Positions 8,342-21,400 are shown, numbered from the stretch's first letter. The stretch: 64,000 bases of DNA from Arthrobacter caoxuetaonis (GCF_023921125.1 NZ_CP099466.1:1984001-2048000); one strand, 5' to 3'. The notes: a model not told the origin generated them from the sequence alone. Program-made: numbers and translations.

Positions 8342-9462
8342 AAATCGTCTTCGATGCCCGGTTCACCCGAACAGACCAGCACGACGGGATCAGCCGCTAC
8401 GGCGCAAGCCTCATTGAAGCGGTCTCCCGCCGCGCCGAGGTTCACATGCTCATCAGTGATGAGCGGCAGCTCGCACTGCTGCCGGACGTGCCCTGGACCA
8501 AGATCAATTCCCCGCTCTCCCCCGCCGAGCTCTTCGTGGCCCGCCAGGTGAACAAGCTGGGCGCCGACGCCGTCGTCTGCCCGATGCAGACCATGGGGTC
8601 CTGGGGCCGGCGGTATCCGCTGGTCCTGACCCTGCACGACCTGATCTACTACCAGAACCCCACACCGCCGGGTTTCCTGCCGGCACCGGTCCGCCTGCTG
8701 TGGCGGCTCTACCACCTGGCCTACTGGCCGCAGCGCCTGCTGCTCAACCGTGCCGACGTCGTCGCCACCATCAGCCACACCACAAAGGACATGATGACGC
8801 GGCACCGGCTGACCAGGCGTCCGGTGCGCCTGGTCTCCAATGCTCCGCAACCCGGCGCTGTTCCGCGGGATGCCGGCAGTCCGCCGGAGAAGATCCTGCT
8901 GTATATGGGATCGTTCATGCCCTACAAGAATGTCGAAACGATCGTCCGCGGCATGTCCGGCCTTCCCGGATACACGCTGCATCTGCTCAGCCGGATTAGT
9001 CCGGAACGGCGTGCGGAGCTGGAAGCGCTCACCGACGACCCCTCGCGCCTGGTGTTCCACAACGGCGTGAGCGACGAGGAATATGATTCCCTGCTGCGGC
9101 GGGGAACGGCCCTGGTCACGCTCTCCAAGGCGGAAGGCTACGGCCTGCCGGTGATCGAATCCATGGCCGCCGGGACGCCGGTGATTGCCAGCGACATTCC
9201 CATCTTCCGCGAGGTATCCGGCGGAGCTGCACTCCTGGTGGACCCGGACCGTCCCAAGGCGTTCGCCTCGGCAGTGGATGAACTTTCGACGCCGGAACGC
9301 TGGCAGGAGGCATCAGCCGCCGGGGTACGGCGGGCAGCCGAGTACGACTGGGACAATTCCGCGGCACAGCTGGTGCAGGCGGCGGAAGAAGCGTCGCGCC
9401 TCTTCGCCGGCAAACGCCGGGACCGGCGCCGCCCGCCGGTCCGGCTGCACCGGCAGGGCTAG
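8338..9462 (+). CDS. glycosyltransferase family 4 protein
   Basis: A 374-residue GT-B glycosyltransferase. The N-terminal half contains the acceptor domain (VCPMQTMGSWGRRYPLVLTLHDL, typical of GT4). The C-terminal half has YMGSFMPYKNVETIV and the EX7E donor-binding motif in SKAEGYGLPVIESMAAGTPVIASD. It likely transfers a hexose from a nucleotide sugar to a lipid or glycan acceptor at the inner face of the membrane. The C-terminal tail is Arg-rich (RRDRRRPPVRLHR). Its start overlaps the hydrolase stop by four bases (ATGA). Its stop shares the palindrome CTAG (9459-9462) with the stop codon of the convergent reductase gene. Confidence 0.9.
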   Translation: MKIVFDARFTRTDQHDGISRYGASLIEAVSRRAEVHMLISDERQLALLPDVPWTKINSPLSPAELFVARQVNKLGADAVVCPMQTMGSWGRRYPLVLTLHDLIYYQNPTPPGFLPAPVRLLWRLYHLAYWPQRLLLNRADVVATISHTTKDMMTRHRLTRRPVRLVSNAPQPGAVPRDAGSPPEKILLYMGSFMPYKNVETIVRGMSGLPGYTLHLLSRISPERRAELEALTDDPSRLVFHNGVSDEEYDSLLRRGTALVTLSKAEGYGLPVIESMAAGTPVIASDIPIFREVSGGAALLVDPDRPKAFASAVDELSTPERWQEASAAGVRRAAEYDWDNSAAQLVQAAEEASRLFAGKRRDRRRPPVRLHRQG

Positions 9463-10472
9463 GCCAGCCGGACGATCATCTTGCCCCGGTTGGCACCTTT
9501 CATCATGTCGATAAAGGCCCGGGGTGCGTTCTCCAAGCCGTCAACGAAGGTCTCGTCATAGCTGACCTTCCCGTCCCGCAGCCATCCGGCCATCAGGCCG
9601 GCGAATTCACCGGCGTACCGGTTGTAGCTGTTGGCAATGAAGCCGCGCAGCGTGAGCTCCTTGCCGATCGCCTGGAAGAGGTTCCGCGGAGCGCACTGCG
9701 GCTCGGTGCTGTTGTAGGCAGAGATTGCTCCGCACATGGCCACCCGGCCGTATTTGTTCAGGACGGAAATCGCAGCTTCCAGATGCTCACCTCCGACGTT
9801 GTCGAAGTAGACGTCAATGCCGTCCCCGGCAGCGGCTTCCTTGAGCTGCTCCTTCACGGGACCGTCGTGGTAGTTGAACGCGGCGTCGAACCCCAGTTCA
9901 AGCAGCCGCTCCACTTTCTCCGGGGACCCGGCACTGCCGATAACGCGGCCGGCACCCAGCACCTTGGCGATCTGTCCAGCCAGGGAGCCGACCGCCCCGG
10001 CAGCTCCGGACACGAAGACTGCGTCGCCCTCCTTGAATCCCGCAACCTTGGTCAGCCCTGCCCAGGCCGTGAGTCCGGTCAGCCCCAGCGCACCGAGATA
10101 GGCGCTGGCCGGTGCCAGCCCGGTGTCGATTCCCCGGGCCCTCTTCCCGTCGACCACGGCGTAGTCCCGCCAGCCGAAGCTGTGCAGCACGGTGTCCTCC
10201 GGCTTATGCGCCTCGGAACGTGATTCCACGACTTCACCAACCGCACCGCCTTCCAGCGGCTGGTCGAGCTGGAACGGCGGCACGTAGGACTTTGCGTCAT
10301 TCATTCTCCCGCGCATGTACGGATCCACGGACATGAGCGTGTTGCGCACCAGAACCTGGCCGTCCTGCAGCTCCGGGACCGGCACCTCCGTGAGCCGGAA
10401 ATTCTCATCGGCGGGCCACCCTTTGGGGCGCGACGCCAGCTGGATTTCACGGCTCTTCCCGGGATAGGACAT
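9459..10472 (-). CDS. NADP-dependent oxidoreductase (MDR superfamily, curcumin/leukotriene B4 reductase type)
   Basis: A 337-residue zinc-independent medium-chain reductase. MSVDPYMRGRMND near the N-terminus and GAAGAVGSLAGQIAKVLG (cofactor domain) followed by NYHDGPVKEQL are typical of the CurA / LTB4 12-hydroxydehydrogenase group, which reduces the C=C bond of enones with NADPH. The frame is open to 10535, but the start is placed at ATG 10472, which has AAAGGAGATCC immediately ahead. It is a monocistronic leftward gene, convergent with the glycosyltransferase. No zinc-ligand cysteines are present, as expected. Confidence 0.9.
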   Translation of the reverse strand: MSYPGKSREIQLASRPKGWPADENFRLTEVPVPELQDGQVLVRNTLMSVDPYMRGRMNDAKSYVPPFQLDQPLEGGAVGEVVESRSEAHKPEDTVLHSFGWRDYAVVDGKRARGIDTGLAPASAYLGALGLTGLTAWAGLTKVAGFKEGDAVFVSGAAGAVGSLAGQIAKVLGAGRVIGSAGSPEKVERLLELGFDAAFNYHDGPVKEQLKEAAAGDGIDVYFDNVGGEHLEAAISVLNKYGRVAMCGAISAYNSTEPQCAPRNLFQAIGKELTLRGFIANSYNRYAGEFAGLMAGWLRDGKVSYDETFVDGLENAPRAFIDMMKGANRGKMIVRLA

Positions 10473-10657
10473 GGATCTCCTTTCAGGTGTGCTCCCCCGG
10501 ACACACGAATGAACTATCAGCATCCTGTCTATCACGAGCGTTTCCCCGGGCCTACGCCGACGGTTTGGCGTAACTCACACCGTTTCAATTGGGGAAGGCA
10601 GAAAGGCCGGACCTAAAATTGCTACACCAAAGAACGACTTTGCAGGAGTTGATCGAC

Positions 10658-11083
10658 ATGCCCATGGGGGACCTGCCCCGGGATCCCGAACATCTCAGGG
10701 CGGTACTGCAGGCGCGCAGCGCGGCGCGCGGAGGCACCGCCGTCGACCTTTACCGGAGCGATGGCTACCTGGTGCTCAATGCAGACCTGCCGGGAATTGA
10801 TCCCGGTTCCCTCCAGGTGGAAATAGACGGACCGGCAGTCGTGATCCGTGCCTACCGCACGCTGCGGGGCATGGACCGGGATACCCGCTGGGATGTCCGT
10901 GACCGCGAAGCCGGGCAGATCCTCCGCCGGGTGATGGTCGGCGAGAGTGTTGACGCTGCCGGGATTGCACCGCATTATGCCGCCGGAGTCCTGAGCCTGT
11001 ATCTCCCCGTGAAGGCAGGGCGCCGCCGGCGCAGCGTCCCGGTCGCGTTTCCCCGGCAGGAGCTCCCCGGCGAAGCTGCCTAG
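10658..11083 (+). CDS. Hsp20/alpha-crystallin family small heat-shock protein
   Basis: A 141-residue small chaperone. The alpha-crystallin core begins TAVDLYRSDGYLVLNADLPGID, contains VEIDGPAVVIRAYRTL, and ends AAGVLSLYLPVK (the A/GxLxLxL signature). It is followed by an Arg-rich RRRRSVPVAF tail; the IxI-type extension is weak. It should be an ATP-independent holdase in the cytoplasm. The frame is open back to TTG 10589; ATG 10658 was chosen because GCAGGAG lies 9 bases before it, and ATG 10664 is an alternative. It is convergent with priA with only four bases between the stops, and no CIRCE or HAIR element was recognised upstream. Confidence 0.85.
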   Translation: MPMGDLPRDPEHLRAVLQARSAARGGTAVDLYRSDGYLVLNADLPGIDPGSLQVEIDGPAVVIRAYRTLRGMDRDTRWDVRDREAGQILRRVMVGESVDAAGIAPHYAAGVLSLYLPVKAGRRRRSVPVAFPRQELPGEAA

Positions 11084-11087
11084 GCGG

Positions 11088-13256
11088 CTACAGGATGTCT
11101 TGTCCGTCAACCCTGATATAGACGGGATCGCCTGTGCGCCGGGCCGACAGGGCAGCCTTGGCGGCGCGCATGGCCGCGGTGAGTGCGGCGGCGTCGGCAT
11201 AGGGGAAGAAGCACAGGGTGCGCCAGCGCACCGCACCGTTCAGGTTCCCTTGTTCCTCGCTGCGGTACGACGCCGTGTCCTCCACCGGCGCCGGTCCCAC
11301 GATCCGTGCCGTGTCCGGCACCTCCAGCCGGGAGATGAATCCCTCGAGGCCTTCCCGGGAACCGGTGAGCTCCGCAAACCTGACCGCCGGAGGCAGGCCG
11401 AGTTCCCGGCGGAGGCCGAGCTCCCGCTCCGCTGCACCCGCCGGATCCCACCGCAGCAGGTGTCCCACGGTGGCAGAGTCGTCCGCAGTCACCACCACCA
11501 CTCCCCCGTCGCCCGCAGGCCGAACCAGCGCGGCGGCAGTCAGCCAGCGCCGCAGGGTTTCTTCCTGCGCGTGCAGTGACTGTCTCGAGAGCATGGCCGT
11601 GCCGTCCAGCAGCAGTCCGGCCGCGTAACCGGACGGCGCAACGGGCTCGGCTCCCGGCGTTGCCACTACCAGCGCCGGCGCATCCGGAACATCGGTGCGG
11701 ATATGGTCTCCGGCGGAGGAAATGACGGGCACCGACGGAAAGGCCCGCCCCAGCTCTTCGGCAGTGCGGCCGGCGCCGGCAGTCGAAGCACGAAGCCGGA
11801 AGCTTCCGCAGGAAGGGCAATGCCACCGCGGCTCCGGCCGCGCGCACCAGCGGCAGGCAGGCAGGGCGTTGCGGCCGGCCTGCGCCAGCGGTCCCTGGCA
11901 CTGCCTGCAGCGTGCGGGTTCACGGCAATCCTGGCAGGAAAGGGCAGGTGAAAACCCGGTACGTGCCACCTGCACAAGCACCGGCCCGCGCTTGAGGCCA
12001 TCCTGTGCAGCTTTCCAGGCAGCGTGCGGGATCCGGGCCCGCGCGGCAAGCGGGTCGCGTTCCATACTGAAGCTATCCGCGGTGCTCACCACCCGCGGCG
12101 TCGACTTCCGGACCAGCGGACGCTCGGCGCCGAGGGCGGCCGCCCACCCGGACTCGACAAGCCGCTGGGCTTCGGTACTGCGGGCATGGGAGGCGACGAG
12201 CATGCCTGCACCCGCAGCCTCTGCCCGCAGCAGCAGCACGTCACGGGCATGCTGGTAAGGGGCTCGCTGCTCGGCATGCAGGCCGTCAGCGTCATCCCAA
12301 ATGCAGACCAGCCCCAGGTTCGCCACCGGGGCATAAGCGGCAGAGCGGGTGCCGACGGCAACAGACGCATCCCCGTAGAGGAGCTGAAGGAAGCTGCGGT
12401 AGCGCGGCGTCGGCCCGTCTTCACCGGTCAGGCGGACGGCGGTACCTTCGGGTACGCGGGCCTGCAGGGCTGCCATGACGCGCGCCAGGTCCTTTTGGTC
12501 CGGCACGACGACGACGGCACCGCGCCCGGAAAGCACAGTAGCCTCGACAGCAGCCGCGATTTCCTCCGGCCATGCGTCGGGGCCGTAACCCCGCAGCGAG
12601 GCCAGGACCGCACGCGGGCTGTGTCCGGCGGCAAGATGCCCCAGGAACCGTGGACCATGCGGGTAGAGACGGAAGGGACTGGTGGTCTCCGGGACGCTCC
12701 CGGTTTCAGCCCCGCTTTCAGAGCCGGGGGTATCGGCGCTGGTTGCGGGCCCGCTGCCGGGGAGATCGGTCTTCAGGGCCCCGTCAACTGTCCGGCCGGC
12801 GAATTCCTTCTCTACGCGGGCAACGCGGGGCGGTACTGCTACGCGCAGCACGTCGTGGACCGATCCGGCATACCGTGCCGCCACGGCCTCGGCCAGTGAG
12901 AGGATCTCCGGGCTGAGGACGGGGACCGGTGACACCACCTTGCCGAGGTACACCAGCCGGGCGGTGGTCTCGGTGGATTCCAGCCGCGCGGTGAGGAAAC
13001 CGGGCAGCTCCTGGCCCCCGAACCGGACTTTAACGCGCACGCCGAGACGTGCATCGCCGTCGAGTTCCGCCGGAACCAGGTAATCGAAAGGGCGGTCCAG
13101 GTGCGGAAGCGGTGAATCCAGCAGGACCCGTGCAATCGGCAGGGCCGGTGCAGTTTGGGCCTTGCCCACCGGAGCTGCCGGCTGGGCGAAGCCGTGCAGC
13201 AGTGAAAGCTGGACGGCCTCGCTTTCCGGGGTGCCGTGGCCGGCCCGCTCTCCCAT
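11088..13256 (-). CDS. priA: primosomal protein N' (actinobacterial helicase-degenerate PriA)
   Basis: A 722-residue PriA-type replication restart protein. The N-terminal 3'-DNA-binding domain (ARVLLDSPLPHLDRPFDYLVP) is intact. The zinc-binding cysteine cluster is present (CQDCREPARCRQCQ, then CRWC and CPSCG). The helicase lobes have lost their ATPase motifs: the Walker A position reads VLSGRGAVVVVPDQ with no GKT, and the DEAH-box position reads IWDDADGLH. This loss is typical of actinobacterial PriA, which probably acts as a structural primosome factor. Its start lies just downstream of the metK stop, so it is the last gene of the long pyr/gmk/metK transcription run. Confidence 0.9.
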   Translation of the reverse strand: MGERAGHGTPESEAVQLSLLHGFAQPAAPVGKAQTAPALPIARVLLDSPLPHLDRPFDYLVPAELDGDARLGVRVKVRFGGQELPGFLTARLESTETTARLVYLGKVVSPVPVLSPEILSLAEAVAARYAGSVHDVLRVAVPPRVARVEKEFAGRTVDGALKTDLPGSGPATSADTPGSESGAETGSVPETTSPFRLYPHGPRFLGHLAAGHSPRAVLASLRGYGPDAWPEEIAAAVEATVLSGRGAVVVVPDQKDLARVMAALQARVPEGTAVRLTGEDGPTPRYRSFLQLLYGDASVAVGTRSAAYAPVANLGLVCIWDDADGLHAEQRAPYQHARDVLLLRAEAAGAGMLVASHARSTEAQRLVESGWAAALGAERPLVRKSTPRVVSTADSFSMERDPLAARARIPHAAWKAAQDGLKRGPVLVQVARTGFSPALSCQDCREPARCRQCQGPLAQAGRNALPACRWCARPEPRWHCPSCGSFRLRASTAGAGRTAEELGRAFPSVPVISSAGDHIRTDVPDAPALVVATPGAEPVAPSGYAAGLLLDGTAMLSRQSLHAQEETLRRWLTAAALVRPAGDGGVVVVTADDSATVGHLLRWDPAGAAERELGLRRELGLPPAVRFAELTGSREGLEGFISRLEVPDTARIVGPAPVEDTASYRSEEQGNLNGAVRWRTLCFFPYADAAALTAAMRAAKAALSARRTGDPVYIRVDGQDIL

Positions 13257-13261
13257 GGGGG

Positions 13262-14485
13262 CTAGGCGTTGAAGTAGCTGCGCAGGTCCTCGACCTTGTC
13301 GAGGCGCTCCCAGGTGAAGCCTTCCTCTTCACGGCCGAAGTGGCCGTGTGCCGCAGTCTTCTGGTAGATGGGCCGCTTCAGGTCCAGGGCGTTGATGATG
13401 CCCAGCGGACGCAGGTCGAATACGTCCTCAATGGCGGCCGCGATGCGCGCCGGGTCCACCTTTTCGGTGCCGAAGGTTTCGACGTAGATACCCACGGGAT
13501 GGGCCATGCCGATTGCGTAGGCGATCTGGATTTCCACCCGGCGGGCCAGGCCGGCGGCAACCACGTTCTTGGCAACCCAGCGCATGGCGTAGGCAGCTGA
13601 GCGGTCCACCTTGCTCGGGTCCTTGCCGCTGAAGGCTCCGCCGCCGTGGCGGGAGAAACCGCCGTAGGTGTCGACGATGATCTTCCGGCCGGTCAGACCG
13701 GCGTCCCCAACGGGACCGCCGATCACGAAAGGCCCGCCGGGATTGATGATGTGCCGGACGTTCGAGGTATCCAGGTCGGTGCCGGCCAGGACCGGCTCCA
13801 CCACCTGGGAAATCATGTCAGCGTGCAGCTTCTCCTGGTCCAGGTCTGCGGCGTGCTGGGTGGAGACGACCACGGAGTCTACGGAAACCGGACGGTCGCC
13901 GTCGTACCCGATGGTCACCTGCGTCTTGCCGTCCGGACGCAGGTAGGGCAGCATGCCGTTCTTGCGGACCTGGGTCAGGCGCTCGGAGAGCCGGTGCGCC
14001 AGCCAAATGGGCGTGGGCATGAGGACGCTGGTCTCGTCACTGGCGAAACCGAACATGATGCCCTGGTCGCCGGCTCCCTGCGCATCGAGGGGGTCAACGG
14101 AGGTGCCGGAGCGGTTCTCCACCGAGTTGAAGACCCTCGAGGCGATTTCCGGGGACTGCTGGCCGATCGAGACGGAGACGCCGCAGCGGGCACCGTCGAA
14201 TCCGTTGGCAGACGAGTCATAGCCAATTTCCAGAATCGTGTCCCGGACCAGCTGGGGAATCTCCACGTAGCCTTCCGTGGTCACCTCACCGGCGACGTGC
14301 ACCAGTCCGGTGGTCACGAGGGTCTCCACGGCTACCCGGGATTCGGGATCTGCCTTGAGCAGCCCGTCCAGGATCGCGTCGCTGATCTGGTCACAGATTT
14401 TGTCCGGATGTCCCTCCGTCACAGACTCGGAGGTGAACAGCCGGAGGGTGCGCTCGGCGCTGGCAGGCGTATTGCTGGAAGTCAC
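13262..14485 (-). CDS. metK: S-adenosylmethionine synthase
   Basis: A 407-residue enzyme that makes SAM from ATP and methionine. The family signatures are intact: [16 protein letters not shown] near the N-terminus, [10 protein letters not shown], and the P-loop-like [19 protein letters not shown]. It starts at GTG 14485. It follows coaBC after a 90-base gap and precedes priA by five bases. No SAM riboswitch lies in front of it; the window's only SAM-type riboswitch is at 41.9 kb in front of a flavin reductase. Confidence 0.98.
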   Translation of the reverse strand: MTSSNTPASAERTLRLFTSESVTEGHPDKICDQISDAILDGLLKADPESRVAVETLVTTGLVHVAGEVTTEGYVEIPQLVRDTILEIGYDSSANGFDGARCGVSVSIGQQSPEIASRVFNSVENRSGTSVDPLDAQGAGDQGIMFGFASDETSVLMPTPIWLAHRLSERLTQVRKNGMLPYLRPDGKTQVTIGYDGDRPVSVDSVVVSTQHAADLDQEKLHADMISQVVEPVLAGTDLDTSNVRHIINPGGPFVIGGPVGDAGLTGRKIIVDTYGGFSRHGGGAFSGKDPSKVDRSAAYAMRWVAKNVVAAGLARRVEIQIAYAIGMAHPVGIYVETFGTEKVDPARIAAAIEDVFDLRPLGIINALDLKRPIYQKTAAHGHFGREEEGFTWERLDKVEDLRSYFNA

Positions 14486-14575
14486 GGGTTTACTCTACTT
14501 CGTTCCGGGGACACTCCCCTTCGGTGGACGTGCGGTGCGACTCGGGGCACAGCAGCGTCAGTTGTCTTCTTGCGG

Positions 14576-15820
14576 TTAAAGGGACGGCAGGGGCGCGTCA
14601 AGCTCGCCGGCAATGCGGTCCAGGATATGCCGGGCGATCTCTGCCTTGGTGCCGGCGACGGCAACCGGCTCGGTCCCGGGGGCGTCCTGCGGGGAGAGGA
14701 TGCGCACCTCCGTGGTGTCCTGGCCGAAAACCAGCGAACGGCCCACCTGGTTCAGGACCAGCAGGTCACAGCCCTTGCGTTCCAGTTTTCGGCGGCCGTA
14801 TTCCAGGACAGAGGACGTACCGTCACCGGTTTCGGCCGCGAAGCCGACGATCAGGGCCGGGCCGCTGCCGAGTTCGGCACGGCGCTGCACAGCCTCAGCC
14901 AGGATGTCGGGGTTCCGCACCAGGGTGATGACCGGATCGGCTCCGTCGTCGCGCTTCTTGATTTTGTTTTCGGCCAGCTCGCCGGGGCGGAAGTCGGCGA
15001 CGGCGGCAGCCATCACCAGGATGTCCGTCTCCGCTGCGGCCTGATGCACCGCGTCCCGCAGTTCCAGGGCGGTCTCCACCTGCACCAGCTCAGCGCCGGC
15101 CGGAACGGGGACCTCCATATGGGCGGCGATCAGCCGGACGCGGGCGCCCTCAGCCAGGGCAGCTTCGGCGACGGCAGCGCCCTGTTTTCCGGAGGAGCGG
15201 TTGCCGAGGAAGCGGACCGGATCCAGGGGCTCCCGGGTACCTCCGGCGGTGACAGTTACGGTTTTTCCGGCCAGCCTGCCCGCAGCGGCCCCTACAGGCG
15301 CGGCAGCAGCCAGGGCGGCGGCAAAAATCTCCGACGGTTCCGGCAGCCGGCCGGGACCTGAATCCTTGCCGGTGAGCCGGCCCGATGCCGGTTCCATGAC
15401 GACCGCCCCGCGCGACCGTAGGGCGGCCACATTTGCCTGCGTAGCGGGATGATTCCACATTTCCGTGTGCATGGCCGGGGCGAAGAACACCGGCCCGCGT
15501 GCCATCAGGAGAGTGTTGGTCAGGAGGTCGGAGGCCAGTCCTGCCGCGGCCCGCGCCAGCAGGTCCGCGGTAGCCGGTGCCACCACGATCAGGTCAGCCT
15601 CATGGCCGAGCCGGACGTGGTTCACCGTGTCCACGGCGTCGAACACCGAAGTGCTGACGGGGTGGCCGGACAATGCCTCCCATGTGGCGATGCCGACAAA
15701 ACGCGTCGACGCCTCCGTGGGCACCACCTGGACGGTGTGGCCGGCTTCAGTGAACAGGCGCAGCAGCGATGCCGACTTGTAGGCGGCGATGCCGCCGCCT
15801 ACCCCCAGGACAATGCGCAC
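14576..15820 (-). CDS. coaBC: bifunctional phosphopantothenoylcysteine decarboxylase / phosphopantothenate-cysteine ligase
   Basis: A 414-residue fusion carrying out two steps of coenzyme A synthesis. The N-terminal CoaC flavoprotein half starts VLGVGGGIAAYKSASLLR and holds PAMHTEMW, the family's PxMNxxMW-type active-site loop with His in place of Asn. The C-terminal CoaB half starts at about residue 190 with VTVTAGGTREPLDPVRFLGNRSSGKQG and contains KIKKRDD. It starts at GTG 15820 behind GGGAGG. It lies between rpoZ and metK in the housekeeping run. Confidence 0.96.
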   Translation of the reverse strand: MRIVLGVGGGIAAYKSASLLRLFTEAGHTVQVVPTEASTRFVGIATWEALSGHPVSTSVFDAVDTVNHVRLGHEADLIVVAPATADLLARAAAGLASDLLTNTLLMARGPVFFAPAMHTEMWNHPATQANVAALRSRGAVVMEPASGRLTGKDSGPGRLPEPSEIFAAALAAAAPVGAAAGRLAGKTVTVTAGGTREPLDPVRFLGNRSSGKQGAAVAEAALAEGARVRLIAAHMEVPVPAGAELVQVETALELRDAVHQAAAETDILVMAAAVADFRPGELAENKIKKRDDGADPVITLVRNPDILAEAVQRRAELGSGPALIVGFAAETGDGTSSVLEYGRRKLERKGCDLLVLNQVGRSLVFGQDTTEVRILSPQDAPGTEPVAVAGTKAEIARHILDRIAGELDAPLPSL

Positions 15821-15859
15821 GCCTGCCCTACCTCCCTTGCGGTGGTTCCGCTATTCGGC

Positions 15860-16120
15860 TTATTCCGCGGTTTCGTTCGCGCGGACCACCAGCATGCCGT
15901 CGTTGATCTCGCGCAGGGCGATGGACAGCGGCTTCTCGTTGAGCTTGGTTTCCACCAGCGGGCCAACGTATTCGAACAGGCCTTCGTGCAGCTGGGAGTA
16001 GTAGGCGTTGATCTGGCGGGCGCGCTTGGCGCCGTAGATGACCAGGGCGTACTTGGAATCAGCGGCCGTCAGCAGGTCGTCGATCGGCGGGTTGATGATG
16101 CCTTCAGGCTGGGTAGACAA
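15860..16120 (-). CDS. rpoZ: DNA-directed RNA polymerase subunit omega
   Basis: An 86-residue omega subunit that helps assemble the beta' subunit and binds ppGpp in some bacteria. It shows the actinobacterial form [31 protein letters not shown], followed by [19 protein letters not shown]. It starts with TTG 16120, preceded by GGAGATC. The gene order gmk-rpoZ-coaBC is conserved in actinobacteria. Confidence 0.96.
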   Translation of the reverse strand: MSTQPEGIINPPIDDLLTAADSKYALVIYGAKRARQINAYYSQLHEGLFEYVGPLVETKLNEKPLSIALREINDGMLVVRANETAE

Positions 16121-16159
16121 AAGATCTCCAAAGTTTTCGTGCGGATCAAGAACAGCAGC

Positions 16160-16729
16160 TCAGCGTTGGCGAGGGCTGATCCCCATGAGTGAAACGAGCT
16201 CTGCTGCAGCCCGCTGAACGTCATCATTGATGACAGTGTGATCGAACTCGGGCTCGGCAGCAAGTTCCAGTTTAGCGGTTTCCAGCCGGCGCTGCTGCTC
16301 TTCGGGTGTTTCCGTGCCCCGGCCGACCAAACGGCGGACCATTTCGTCCCACGACGGCGGTGCCAGGAACACGAAATTGGCCTCGGGCATGGACTCCTTG
16401 ACCTGGCGCGCTCCCTGCAGATCGATCTCCAGCAGGACGGACCGGCCCTCTGCCATCGCTGCCTCGACCGTCCGCCTCAGCGTCCCGTACCGGTTATGGC
16501 CGTGGACGACGGCCCACTCCAGCATCTGGCCGTCGGCGACCAGCTGGTCGAACTCCTCGCCGCTGACGAAGAAGTAGTGGACGCCGTTTTCTTCGCCCGG
16601 GCGCGGAGCCCTGGTCGTGGCGGATACGGAAAGCCAGACATCCGGATAGTTGTCCCGGATATAGGTGGACACAGTGCCTTTGCCAACGGCGGTGGGACCT
16701 GCCAGAACTGTCAGCCGCGGTTGCGACAC
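16160..16729 (-). CDS. gmk: guanylate kinase
   Basis: A 189-residue nucleoside monophosphate kinase that phosphorylates GMP to GDP with ATP. The P-loop is [10 protein letters not shown], and the GMP-binding region is [27 protein letters not shown], followed by [14 protein letters not shown]. It starts at GTG 16729 with GAGGT five bases ahead. It follows mihF and precedes rpoZ, a frequent actinobacterial arrangement. Confidence 0.97.
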   Translation of the reverse strand: MSQPRLTVLAGPTAVGKGTVSTYIRDNYPDVWLSVSATTRAPRPGEENGVHYFFVSGEEFDQLVADGQMLEWAVVHGHNRYGTLRRTVEAAMAEGRSVLLEIDLQGARQVKESMPEANFVFLAPPSWDEMVRRLVGRGTETPEEQQRRLETAKLELAAEPEFDHTVINDDVQRAAAELVSLMGISPRQR

Positions 16730-16789
16730 GTAGACCTCACTTGGTTTGTTGAAGGTCCGACGCCGCCGCCCGCGGTGCGCGGAACAGGC

Positions 16790-17107
16790 TCAGTCGGACT
16801 CGAGCAATTCAATCAGCGCCTTGCGCTGGTGGACACCGAGACCCCGCACGCGGCGGGTCGGGGCGATACCCACGGTAGCCATTATTCCAGCTGCGCGCCG
16901 CTCCCCCACACCGGGCAGTGCACGCAGCAGGTCCACTACCTTCAGGCGCCCCACGGCTTCCTCACTGGAACGCGAAACGATGACCTCTTCGATGGAAAGC
17001 TCACCGGACTTGATCCTGGACTTAATCTCAGCCCGCACAGTGCGGGCGGCGGTGGCCTTTTCCCGCGCCCTGGTGCGCTCTGCTTCGGTCAGTGGTTTGA
17101 GGTTCAA
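16790..17107 (-). CDS. mihF: integration host factor, actinobacterial type (mIHF)
   Basis: A 105-residue nucleoid protein, unrelated in fold to E. coli IHF. The N-terminal basic helix (ERTRAREKATAARTVRAEIKSRIK) is followed by the helix-two-turn-helix DNA-binding part LRALPGVGERRAAGIMATVGI and RRVRGLGVHQRKALIELL. It binds and bends DNA and is essential in mycobacteria (family knowledge). The start is TTG 17107 with GGGAG ahead. It sits between pyrF and gmk, the standard actinobacterial position. Confidence 0.93.
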   Translation of the reverse strand: MNLKPLTEAERTRAREKATAARTVRAEIKSRIKSGELSIEEVIVSRSSEEAVGRLKVVDLLRALPGVGERRAAGIMATVGIAPTRRVRGLGVHQRKALIELLESD

Positions 17108-17245
17108 TTGACTCTCCCGGACGAAGTCAGCCCGCCCGGTCCCTGTTTGGCCCGGCGGTCAGTCGGTTACTTGGCTAGTGTCCGAACCTATCCGCAAGGT
17201 GTCCGCTTTGCAACGGATACCGGCTTCGAAAGCCACTGCGAACCC

Positions 17246-18104
17246 CTACGCGCGGGGCAGCCCTTCCAGCGTCCGCTCCGCTGCGGCCTGCAGCGACGCT
17301 TTGTCCGGCCCCGCTTGGAGAATCTCCCGGCTGGAGGTGGCCAGGACGTTGCGGTAGGCGCCGCCGAACGTGGACTGCAGGTCCCGGCCAGTGGCGCCCT
17401 GGGCGCCGAGGCCCGGAGCCAGGATCGGTGCGTTGGCAGCTTCCAGGTCAATGCCCAGATCCGCCAGCGCCGTGCCGACGGTGGCGCCAACCACGAGGCC
17501 GGTGGAACCCAGCGGCAGCTCGCCGGCATTTTCGGCAGCCACGGCATCCACGATGCGCGCTGCGACCGAGCGGTCCCCGCCGACGTGCTGGACGGAGGCG
17601 CCTTCCGGGTTCGACGTCAGGCCCAGTACGAACACCCCGCGGCCGGTGGCGGCCGCCAGGTCCAGTGCCGGACGCAGCGATTCGTAACCCAGGTACGGGC
17701 TAAGCGTCACCGAGTCCGCCGCCAGGGGTGACCCCTCTCGCAGCCAGGCATCAGCGTAGGCCGCCATGGTGGAGCCAATGTCCCCGCGTTTGGCGTCGGC
17801 AATGGTCAGGACGTCCGACTCAGCGCAGGCTGCCAGCAGCTTCTCCAGCACCGCAATGCCGGCGGAGCCGTGGCGTTCGAACAGCGCCACCTGGGGTTTC
17901 AGGGCAGCAGCCCGCTCCCCCACCGCCTCCAGGACGGTGAGCGAGAAATGCTCGAGGCCGGCGGCGTCGTCGTTCAGTCCCCAGGCAGCCAGCAGGCCAG
18001 GATGGGGATCAATTCCGACGCAGAGCGGGCCGCGCGCGTCCATCGCCGCCCGCAGGCGCGCACCAAACGGTGCGCGCCTGCGGGCAGAGTTACCGGCCTG
18101 ATCC

Positions 18105-18112
<8 letters not shown>
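17246..18112 (-). CDS. pyrF: orotidine-5'-phosphate decarboxylase
   Basis: Type 2 OMP decarboxylase making UMP, the last de novo step. [10 protein letters not shown] opens the barrel, and the catalytic motif is [22 protein letters not shown] (Asp-Lys-Asp). GLTSNPEG and [11 protein letters not shown] are also present. The start is uncertain. TTG 18112 overlaps the last codons of carB and gives a normal 288-residue protein including FGARL, the usual start of the conserved part. The first ATG is 18043 and would give 265 residues. Between the two lies a 17-bp hairpin that would be coding if TTG is used. No strong ribosome site supports either start. Confidence 0.9.
18048..18085. repeat. 17-bp perfect inverted repeat at the carB-pyrF junction
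   Basis: The arms 18048-18064 and 18069-18085 are exact reverse complements with a four-base loop, nearly all G and C. There is no T tract, so an intrinsic terminator is unlikely. It lies within the pyrF N-terminal codons or in its leader, depending on the start. Confidence 0.8.

Positions 18113-21400
<3,288 letters not shown>

Noticed and set aside
9459..9462. CTAG shared by two convergent stop codons
   Set aside because: Neat, but a four-base palindrome serving both stops is an expected coincidence in tightly packed convergent genes.
11088..13256. PriA as a broken gene because Walker A and DEAH boxes are missing
   Set aside because: Loss of helicase motifs is normal for actinobacterial PriA; the frame and zinc cysteines are intact.
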